Shown here in pieces: positions 1 to 4,920 of a stretch of 6,266 nucleotides of DNA. Within the stretch, counting starts at the first letter, position 1. Each line of letters starts with the position of its first letter. A program made the translations under genes and the position numbers. Under the pieces are notes generated by a model. The model did not search any database, was not told the DNA's origin, and worked only from the letters and a program-made list of their open reading frames with translations. Source of the stretch: Pseudomonadota bacterium (GTDB taxonomy: Bacteria > Myxococcota > UBA9042 > PHBI01); contig SYAK01000516.1 of NCBI GenBank assembly GCA_005788935.1, positions 1 to 6,266 on the forward strand, given 5' to 3'.

Positions 1-555
1 GAGCGGGCGCTCGTCGGTGAGCTGCTCGCCGGGAAGGGCAGCCGCTACGAGGTGCTGAAGGGGCTCGTGAAGGTCGACGGCCTGTGGGAGGCGCGCCTGA
101 GGTTCGACGAGGCCGCTTACCGCGACCTCATCAAGACGACGCGCACGACGTGCCCGGGCGAGTATCTCATGACGTTCGACGCGTCGCGCTCGACCTGCGA
201 GTTCAAGATCCGCTGGCTCGCCGAGTTCCGGGTGCTGCTGGCCGCAGGCGTCGCGCCGCAGGCGATCTTTGCCTTCTATCTCGCCGAGAACAATGCGTCG
301 ATGGCGGAGCGGATGAACGGTGGCAAGCCCTGGGCCCCGCACGAGCTTCGGACGTCGCCCGACACGGTCGCGAGCTGGTGGGTGCCGATGGCGCTCGCGG
401 GCGGGGCTGTGCTCGTCGTGCTGTTGCTCATTGGGCGTAACGTGGTGCGACGGGCAGCCGCGGCGGCGCCCGAGGGTCGGGAGGCGGCGCGGACGACGCT
501 GACCGAGTCGCAGCGGGAGCGGCTGCGGGACGAGCTGGAGCTCGATGATGCGTAA
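1..555 (+). CDS. ccmH: CcmH-like cytochrome c biogenesis protein, 5' end outside window
   Basis: The reading frame is open from the first base, so the true start lies upstream; an internal GTG at 52 is not a convincing start. The visible part is 184 residues. After about 50 residues it has the CcmH pattern: a cysteine region, a helical segment (KIRWLAEFRVLLAAGVAPQ, then AIFAFYLAENN), one membrane span at about residues 126-146 beginning SWWVPMALAGG, and a charged tail LTESQRERLRDELELDD. In the family, CcmH is a membrane-anchored periplasmic thiol protein that reduces or presents the apocytochrome haem-binding site to CcmF. Oddly, the usual CxxC is absent: the only cysteines are visible residues 51 (TCPGE) and 66 (STCEF), a C-x14-C spacing. 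The next gene encodes a CcmI-like protein, which supports the call. Fold-level assignment is fairly good; redox activity is uncertain. Confidence 0.7.
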   Translation, partial: ERALVGELLAGKGSRYEVLKGLVKVDGLWEARLRFDEAAYRDLIKTTRTTCPGEYLMTFDASRSTCEFKIRWLAEFRVLLAAGVAPQAIFAFYLAENNASMAERMNGGKPWAPHELRTSPDTVASWWVPMALAGGAVLVVLLLIGRNVVRRAAAAAPEGREAARTTLTESQRERLRDELELDDA

Positions 556-578
556 GGCATGCCTGCCAACACCTGCGC

Positions 579-585
579 GAGGTGG
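579..585 (+). promoter_or_regulatory. Shine-Dalgarno site that decides the start of the CcmI-like gene
   Basis: GAGGTGG lies just before the ATG at 589, with the GAGG core 6 nt from it. The earlier in-frame ATG at 559 has only a TAAGG one base upstream, made from the stop codon of the preceding gene. The later start also puts the hydrophobic segment at the extreme N-terminus. Start choice is therefore 589. Confidence 0.55.
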
Positions 586-588
586 CGC

Positions 589-909
589 ATGAACGGCGCG
601 ACCCTCGTCTTCGTGCCGCTCGCGGTCATCGCGGTGGTCCTCGCGACCGTGGCGGTGGCCCGTCTGCTGCGCGGGCTCGGCCCCGACACGCAGCTCGCGG
701 GCCAGGCGGGTGGCGACGCGGCGGACCTCGACGCGTCGGCGCGCCTGCTCGGTCTCGAGGGGGAGAAGCAGCGCATCCTCATGCAACTGCGGGATCTTGA
801 ACACGAGTACGCGCTCGGCAAGCTGTCGGAGGAGGATTACGACGGGCTGAAGCGCCACTTCGAGGCCGAGGCCATCCGTGTCCTCGACGCGTTGGAGAAG
901 GCCCGATGA
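589..909 (+). CDS. CcmI-like short membrane protein of the Ccm locus
   Basis: A 106-residue protein if started at ATG 589 (116 if started at 559). It has one N-terminal membrane span (about residues 5-25), a Gly/Ala/Asp linker, then a conserved-looking helical hairpin at about 58-100: EKQRILMQLRDLEHEYALGK followed by LSEEDYDGLKRHFEAEA. The pattern 'LRDLE-x-(D/E)Y-x-x-GKLSEEDY' is typical of the N-terminal CcmI region and of short CcmI-like proteins in ccm operons. CcmI binds apocytochrome c and delivers it to the CcmF/CcmH ligation complex. The long TPR-containing C-terminal half of classical CcmI is missing, so apocytochrome binding cannot be assumed. It starts 33 nt after the CcmH-like stop and overlaps the next gene by 4 nt (ATGA), so translation is probably coupled. 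Confidence 0.68.
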   Translation: MNGATLVFVPLAVIAVVLATVAVARLLRGLGPDTQLAGQAGGDAADLDASARLLGLEGEKQRILMQLRDLEHEYALGKLSEEDYDGLKRHFEAEAIRVLDALEKAR

Positions 910-2123
910 GGTACCTTGGTCCGACGCTCGCGCTGTCGCTGACCCTCGTCGCAGTGGCGCCTCGTGCGCCAGCCGACGCCCCGCCCGCACGGAGCGACCG
1001 CAGCCTCGTGCCGAGCCCGTCGCCAGCGCCTTCGGGAGCGCCGGCGTCAGCCGAGGTGCCTGCGTCTGGGCCGGCAGAGGGGCCTCCGCCAGGTCGGGAG
1101 GCCGAAACGGTTCCCGCCACGTCGCAGGCGGCGGCGCCGTCGGGTGCTTCGGCGGCGGCGTTCACACCGGGGCCGCGCGTGCTGGTCTCGCGGATGGGCG
1201 TCGACAGGCGCATGGCGCCAGCCCCGGCGGTCCGTGTCCTGCGCGAGCGCCTGAAGCGGTCGGCGGGGATGGAGGGGGGCGAGACCCTCGTGGCCGTCTG
1301 GGAGACCCGCACGGACGCGGGCGGCGTCGCGACCTTCACCGACGTCCCGCTCGGCGCCGGCGAGGAGGACCGTTATGCCGCGATGGCGCTCGGGACGCGC
1401 TGGCCCGCCGAGGTCTCGCCTGACGCACCCACGGCCCCGACGGTGACGATCTTCGAGCGGACCCGCGACCTCGGGGCCCTTGCCCTCGACCTGCAGGTCG
1501 GCCTCGAGCTGCGTGACGCCAACTTCATGATCCAGCAGCAGTTCGTGGTCATCAACGACGGCCTGCAGGCGGTGGACCTGACCGACGGACCGGGGCTGCG
1601 CGTGCCGCTCCTGACACACGCGGTCTTCGGGGCCTCGCTCGACTCGGGGTTCCTGCCGCTGCGCCCGGACACGCGCACGTCGCGCTTCGAGGTGACGCCG
1701 CCAGGCGGCCGTGTCTCGGTCGAGCGCGGGGCCCTCGTGTTCCGCGGCGTCGTGCCGCCGGGTCGCGCGGTGCAGATACGCGCATCCTTCGCCGTGCCCT
1801 TTGGCCCCGACGCGCGCCACACGCTCGCGCTTCGGTCAGACCTTCCCTTCGAGGGGCTTCGGTTCGGGGTCACGGCCCCCGACGCGAGCGGGCTCAAGGT
1901 GGCGCTCGGGGCGCCGCACGACACCGCCGCCCGTCGGGCTGGAGACGGGACCGAGCTGTGGCTCGTCCCGCGCGCGATGCCAGCGGTGGGCGAGGTCGTC
2001 ACGCTGCACGTCGCGAACACCCCGGACCGCCTCGCGACACAGCGTGACGTCGGGCTGGCTCTCGGGTTTGGCGTGCTGTTTGTGCTGACGGCCGTGTTCG
2101 CCGGGTCCCGCAGGCGGGGATGA
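906..2123 (+). CDS. Exported, C-terminally anchored protein with carboxypeptidase-regulatory-like beta domain
   Basis: A 405-residue protein. An N-terminal signal peptide is likely (hydrophobic 4-18, possible cleavage after ADA at 25). A Pro/Ala/Ser-rich linker follows (about 26-88), then a beta domain (about 90-165) containing TDAGGVATFTDVPLG, the usual 'T-D-x-x-G-x-A-x-F' signature of carboxypeptidase-regulatory-like or Ig-like domains. A second beta-rich region follows (about 180-375). One membrane span (about 382-399) with a basic end SRRRG closes the protein, so most of it should be periplasmic and held in the inner membrane. It has no catalytic motif that I can see and no haem-binding CxxCH. 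The start has GGAGAAG 5 nt upstream, and the gene overlaps both neighbours by ATGA junctions. Its place between CcmI-like and CcmA suggests a periplasmic accessory to cytochrome maturation, but that is inference from position only. Confidence 0.72.
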   Translation: MRYLGPTLALSLTLVAVAPRAPADAPPARSDRSLVPSPSPAPSGAPASAEVPASGPAEGPPPGREAETVPATSQAAAPSGASAAAFTPGPRVLVSRMGVDRRMAPAPAVRVLRERLKRSAGMEGGETLVAVWETRTDAGGVATFTDVPLGAGEEDRYAAMALGTRWPAEVSPDAPTAPTVTIFERTRDLGALALDLQVGLELRDANFMIQQQFVVINDGLQAVDLTDGPGLRVPLLTHAVFGASLDSGFLPLRPDTRTSRFEVTPPGGRVSVERGALVFRGVVPPGRAVQIRASFAVPFGPDARHTLALRSDLPFEGLRFGVTAPDASGLKVALGAPHDTAARRAGDGTELWLVPRAMPAVGEVVTLHVANTPDRLATQRDVGLALGFGVLFVLTAVFAGSRRRG

Positions 2124-2782
2124 GCGCCGCGGCCCAGCCCGCCATCGCCGTCGATGGCCTGACCCGCCGCTACGAGCGGCGCCAGGCGCTGCGCAAGGTC
2201 TCGTTCGCGTTGCCCTCGGGCGCCATCCACGGGCTCGCAGGTGACAACGGGGCAGGCAAGTCGACGCTGCTGAAGGTGGTCGCGGGTCTGCTCAGGCCGA
2301 CGGAGGGGATGGTCGCGCTGCACGGCCTTCCCGTCACGTCGCCGCTCGCCCCCGACCTCACCCGGCGCGTCGGATACCTCGGACACCAGATCTTCATCTA
2401 CGCCGAGCTGACGGGGCTCGAGAACCTGTTGTTCTTCCTTGGACTTCATGGTTTTAAACAATCAGAGGCGCGGGCGCGCGAGCTGCTCGCCACCGTCGGG
2501 CTCACCGCGGCCGCCGATCAGCTCGTCCGGACCTACAGTCGCGGCATGGCGCAGCGCCTCGCCCTCGGTCGTCTGCTCGCCCAGGAGGCGGACCTCTGGT
2601 TGCTCGACGAGCCGACGACTGGCCTCGACCGCGCCGGCGTCGACCTTCTGCGTGGCCTGCTGGCGGACCTCGCGGCCCGCGGCGGGACGGCGCTCGTCGC
2701 ATCCCATGAGCTCGACCGCTTCTCGGGCCTCATCGCGAGCACCATCTCGCTGCGCAGCGGCCGTCTCGCGGGGGTCGCGTGA
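2120..2782 (+). CDS. ccmA: Haem exporter ABC ATP-binding protein CcmA
   Basis: A 220-residue ABC ATPase, a little longer than typical CcmA. All nucleotide-binding motifs are present: Walker A GDNGAGKST (41-49), Q-loop glutamine 90 (GYLGHQ), a degenerate signature TYSRGMAQR (138-146) in place of LSGGQ, Walker B LWLLDEP with D163 and E164, D-loop TTGLD, and H-loop histidine 196 (ASHE). In the family, CcmA hydrolyses ATP with CcmB to release haem-loaded CcmE from the CcmC/CcmD complex. A signature of the YSxGMxxR type is common in CcmA and in related export ATPases. CcmB and CcmC follow, which makes the assignment specific. The gene overlaps the preceding one by 4 nt. A short AU-rich, rare-codon patch lies around codons 111-115. 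Confidence 0.92.
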   Translation: MSAAAQPAIAVDGLTRRYERRQALRKVSFALPSGAIHGLAGDNGAGKSTLLKVVAGLLRPTEGMVALHGLPVTSPLAPDLTRRVGYLGHQIFIYAELTGLENLLFFLGLHGFKQSEARARELLATVGLTAAADQLVRTYSRGMAQRLALGRLLAQEADLWLLDEPTTGLDRAGVDLLRGLLADLAARGGTALVASHELDRFSGLIASTISLRSGRLAGVA

Positions 2783-3459
2783 TGGGACGGGGGGCCTTCG
2801 GTCTGCTGCTCGCGAAGGAGCTCCGCGTCGAGGCCCGCTCGCGCGAGGTCCTGCTCGCGATGGGACTCTTCGCGCTGCTGCTCGTCGTGGTCTTCGCCTT
2901 CGCCTTCCAGCTCGAACAGGACCTCGTCCAGGCCCTCGGACCCGGGCTGGTCTGGGTGACGGTCATCTTCGCGGGCCACCTCGGCCTCGGGCGCGTCATC
3001 GACCGCGAGCGTGAGCACGGGGCGCTGACCGGGCTCATCCACAGCCCGGCCGGGCCCCACGCGGTCTTCTGGGCCAAGGCCGTCGCGGCCTTCCTCTTCA
3101 TGCTGGCCGTCGAGGCCGTCCTCGTGCCGGTCGCGATGATCCTCGTCGGGCTCGAGCTCGCTCCGGGTGGGGCCGCGCCGCTCGCGCTCGGGTTGGTGCT
3201 CGGCTCCTTCGGCTTCGCGACCGTCGGCACGTTGTTCGCAGCGATGCTCGCCGAGGCGCGGCTTCGCGAGGTGATCGTGCCGCTCATCGTGTATCCGGTG
3301 GCGGTGCCCGTCCTCATCGGCGGGGTGCGGACGGCTGGCCTCGCCTTCTCGGGCACAGGGGCTGCAGAACTCGACAGTTATCTTCTGTTGCTCGCGGGTT
3401 TCGACGTCCTCTACGGGGCGCTCGCGCCGTGGGTCTTCGCGCGCGTCATGGTCGATTGA
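2782..3459 (+). CDS. ccmB: Haem exporter membrane subunit CcmB
   Basis: A 225-residue, very hydrophobic protein, matching CcmB length (about 220). Six membrane spans can be placed at about 24-44, 54-73, 98-122, 128-152, 163-185 and 200-222. The cytoplasmic N-terminus AKELRVEARSRE and the first cytoplasmic loop DREREHGALTGLIHSP (74-89) match the CcmB pattern in which an acidic, basic 'E-x-x-G-x-L-x-x-L' loop contacts the ATPase. It pairs with CcmA to form the ABC part of the CcmABCD complex. The ATG at 2782 shares one base with the ccmA stop (TGATG). A GTG at 2779 would add one methionine and overlap by 4 nt; sequence alone cannot separate these. It is the last gene before the only intergenic gap. 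Confidence 0.9.
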   Translation: MGRGAFGLLLAKELRVEARSREVLLAMGLFALLLVVVFAFAFQLEQDLVQALGPGLVWVTVIFAGHLGLGRVIDREREHGALTGLIHSPAGPHAVFWAKAVAAFLFMLAVEAVLVPVAMILVGLELAPGGAAPLALGLVLGSFGFATVGTLFAAMLAEARLREVIVPLIVYPVAVPVLIGGVRTAGLAFSGTGAAELDSYLLLLAGFDVLYGALAPWVFARVMVD

Positions 3460-3471
3460 GCGTCCGGACGC
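3460..3471. repeat. 12-bp perfect palindrome after ccmB
   Basis: GCGTCCGGACGC is its own reverse complement and begins one base after the ccmB stop. It has no loop of useful size and no following T-run, so it does not look like an intrinsic terminator. It could be a protein-binding half of the short regulatory gap, or chance in GC-rich DNA. Confidence 0.4.
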
Positions 3472-3491
3472 GCCGAACACAGCCGAACACC
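3472..3491. repeat. Tandem 10-bp direct repeat in the ccmB-ccmC gap
   Basis: Two adjacent copies, GCCGAACACA and GCCGAACACC, differ only at the last base. They lie directly after the palindrome and about 45 bp before the ccmC start, upstream of the candidate promoter, where an activator or repressor could bind. Function is not shown by sequence. Confidence 0.45.
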
Positions 3492-3498
3492 TTCCTCC

Positions 3499-3527
3499 TT
3501 CCGACGGGAGACCGCATCTGCTAGACG
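3499..3527 (+). promoter_or_regulatory. Candidate promoter giving a leaderless ccmC transcript
   Basis: TGCTAGACG (3519-3527) resembles an extended -10 element, and TTCCGA (3499-3504) is a weak -35 match at a 17-bp spacing. Transcription from such a site would begin at or very near the ccmC ATG at 3536. This fits the lack of any purine-rich ribosome-binding site directly before that ATG (the preceding bases are GCGACCCCC). The -35 match is poor and the last base of the -10 is not T, so this remains a suggestion. Confidence 0.35.
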
Positions 3528-3535
3528 CGACCCCC

Positions 3536-4300
3536 ATGCCGAGCCAGCCGACCGCCGAGCCCGCTTCGCCGCCCCCGCGCGAGAACCTCGCGGGGCTGCT
3601 GTTCCATGTCCTCGTCGCCGCCGCCTTGATCGCGGCCCTCTGGCTCGCCTTCTTCGAGGCGCCGCGCGAGCGCGAGATGGGCGAGGTGCAGCGGATCTTC
3701 TACTTCCACGTCGCGAGCGCCTTCACGGCGCTGATTGCCTTCTTCACGTGCGCGGGTGCATCGCTTGTCTTCCTGCTGCTGCAGGGCCACAAGAGCCTTG
3801 CCTGGCTCGCGCGTGGGGCCGACCGGTACGCGCAGGCGGCTGGCGAGCTTGGGGTGGTCTTCGGGCTCATCGTGCTCGTGACCGGGCCGCTCTGGGCCAA
3901 GCCCGCCTGGGGTGTCTACTGGACCTGGGAGCCGCGCCTCGTGCTGATGCTGCTGACGGTCTTCCTGTTCGTCGGCTACGTCGGCCTCCGCAACGGCGCA
4001 GCGGCGAGCGAGGGAGCGCGCAAGATCGCGGCTGGCGTGGCCGTCATCGGTGGCCCCGCGGTCTACCTCATCCACGTCGCGGTCGAGCTCTGGGGTGGAA
4101 ACCACCCACAGGTCGTGACAGGGCAGGGCGGGGGGCTTCAGCCCGGGGCCATGCAGATCGCGTTCGCGGTCAGCGTCGTCGCGGTCCTCGCCTTCGCAGG
4201 CGCCCTCATCGCGCTCCGGATGTCCCAGCTGCGGGCGCGCGACGAGCTCGACGCGGCCTGGATTGAACTGTCCGATCTCGAAGGAGAAGAAAGCCCATGA
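3536..4300 (+). CDS. ccmC: Haem-handling membrane protein CcmC
   Basis: A 254-residue protein with six membrane spans (about 21-40, 54-82, 104-120, 133-152, 164-183, 204-229) and a charged cytoplasmic tail. It carries the tryptophan-rich haem-binding WWD-type motif as WGVYWTWEPRL (125-135), preceded by GPLWAKPA. The two expected axial haem histidines are H58 (FYFHVAS) and H190 (LWGGNHPQVV), each in its usual periplasmic-loop position. In the family, CcmC binds haem between the WWD segment and these histidines and loads it onto CcmE. The aspartate of the classic motif is glutamate here (E132), a conservative change. No Shine-Dalgarno is seen before the ATG, which follows the only intergenic gap. 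The gene overlaps the next one by 4 nt. Confidence 0.92.
   Translation: MPSQPTAEPASPPPRENLAGLLFHVLVAAALIAALWLAFFEAPREREMGEVQRIFYFHVASAFTALIAFFTCAGASLVFLLLQGHKSLAWLARGADRYAQAAGELGVVFGLIVLVTGPLWAKPAWGVYWTWEPRLVLMLLTVFLFVGYVGLRNGAAASEGARKIAAGVAVIGGPAVYLIHVAVELWGGNHPQVVTGQGGGLQPGAMQIAFAVSVVAVLAFAGALIALRMSQLRARDELDAAWIELSDLEGEESP
4281..4290 (+). promoter_or_regulatory. Ribosome-binding site for the CcmD-like gene
   Basis: AAGGAGAAGA sits inside the last codons of ccmC. The AGGAG core is 10 nt from the ATG at 4297 and 13 nt from the adjacent ATG at 4300, so it favours the first of the two consecutive ATG codons. Confidence 0.45.
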
Positions 4301-4680
4301 TGCGCGCCTCTGCCCGCATGGTCACGCTGCTGGCCGCGGTCCTCCTCGTCCCCTCCGGCTCGCTGCACGCCGATGAGGCGCCGCAGCCGGCCCCGAGCAC
4401 CTTCAAGGCTGCGGCGGCTCCCGCGGAGCGCCCAGCCCCCGCGCCAGGCGACCTGCCGGCCATGCTGCAGAGCTGCGACGCGCAGCTGCGCGCGTGCGAG
4501 CAGGGGGCTGAGCTGTGCGAGAAGGACCGGACGGGTGTCGGCTTCCTCGGCGCGGCCTACGTCGCGCTGTGGTTCATCCTGCTCGGCTTCTTCCTCGCGA
4601 TGCGCAACCGTCAGCGGCGACTCATGGCGGATCTCAGGACGCTGCAGGAGCGGCTCGCGAAGCTGCAGGGCGGGACCTGA
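4297..4680 (+). CDS. CcmD-like protein with signal peptide and three-cysteine periplasmic segment
   Basis: A 127-residue protein. A signal peptide is likely (hydrophobic 9-18, cleavage near LHA at 25). A Pro/Ala-rich stretch follows (26-52), then a short helical segment with three cysteines at 60, 67 and 74 (C-x6-C-x6-C). One membrane span (about 83-101) leads to a basic, coiled-coil-like cytoplasmic tail, RNRQRRLMADLRTLQERL. The last 45 residues match CcmD-family organisation: a span containing AAYVALWFILLGFFLA, then Arg/Gln and Leu heptads. CcmD is the small partner that stabilises the CcmC-CcmE haem complex and allows release of loaded CcmE. Classical CcmD is only about 40-70 residues; longer forms with a signal peptide exist in other lineages, but the regular cysteines look unusual. 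Position right after ccmC supports the call. Confidence 0.72.
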   Translation: MMRASARMVTLLAAVLLVPSGSLHADEAPQPAPSTFKAAAAPAERPAPAPGDLPAMLQSCDAQLRACEQGAELCEKDRTGVGFLGAAYVALWFILLGFFLAMRNRQRRLMADLRTLQERLAKLQGGT

Positions 4681-4683
4681 GAC

Positions 4684-4917
4684 ATGCCGACCTCGTCGCA
4701 CCTGTTCTACATTCCGCTCGTGCTGCTCGTCGGCCTCATCCTCGGCGTCCTGCTCGGTCGTCGCTCGATCCTCGTGCAGCAGGCGGAGGCCGAGCGTCGC
4801 AAACGCCTCGAGGAAGCGCGGGCGATGCGTCAGGCGGCGCGGGCGGCGGGGCGTGTCGACGAGCGGGCAGAATCTGGGGCCGCGGCGGGTTCGGAGGCGG
4901 GCGGCGACGGAGGGTGA
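4684..4917 (+). CDS. Small single-span membrane protein of unknown function
   Basis: A 77-residue protein starting 3 nt after the CcmD-like stop, with a GGGCGGGA-type site 9 nt upstream. One membrane span covers about residues 8-25 (FYIPLVLLVGLILGVLLG) and is followed by RR and a highly charged Glu/Arg/Ala helix (about 32-60), so the C-terminus should be cytoplasmic. The last 20 residues are low-complexity Gly/Ala/Glu. I do not recognise a named family. Its layout (short periplasmic N-terminus, span, basic coiled-coil-like tail) parallels the CcmD-like protein before it, and it may be a further small subunit of the same complex; this is inference from topology and location. Confidence 0.6.
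   Translation: MPTSSHLFYIPLVLLVGLILGVLLGRRSILVQQAEAERRKRLEEARAMRQAARAAGRVDERAESGAAAGSEAGGDGG
4909..4913 (+). promoter_or_regulatory. Ribosome-binding site fixing the start of the last gene
   Basis: GGAGG lies 7 nt before the ATG at 4921 and overlaps the last codons of the preceding gene. It is the strongest Shine-Dalgarno in the window and supports this ATG over the GTG directly after it. Confidence 0.6.
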
Positions 4918-4920
4918 GCG

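Noticed and set aside
559..588. Earlier ATG start for the CcmI-like gene
   Set aside because: It has no properly spaced ribosome-binding site and would put ten extra residues, including a cysteine, before the N-terminal membrane span.
2449..2458. Possible ribosomal slippery site (GTTTTAAAC) in ccmA
   Set aside because: The zero frame reads TTT AAA, so the TTTAAAC heptamer is out of phase for -1 slippage, and CcmA continues intact with all its motifs downstream.
1373..2461. Minus-strand open frame of 362 codons
   Set aside because: It overlaps the beta-domain gene and the first half of ccmA in antisense and has a low-complexity Arg/Ser/Ala/Pro product; it is a GC-composition shadow.
3460..3500. 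Terminator between ccmB and ccmC
   Set aside because: The palindrome has no workable loop and is followed by a mixed, C-rich sequence with no T-run.
2533..3537. Minus-strand open frame of 334 codons over ccmA/ccmB
   Set aside because: Its product is rich in Asp/Glu/Arg/His, the mirror image of the hydrophobic CcmB codons; no domain or start signal is seen.
4876..4914. G-rich stretch that might form a G-quadruplex
   Set aside because: The G-tracts are separated by loops of about 7-10 nt and occur in low-complexity Gly/Ala codons plus a Shine-Dalgarno; this is expected at this GC content.
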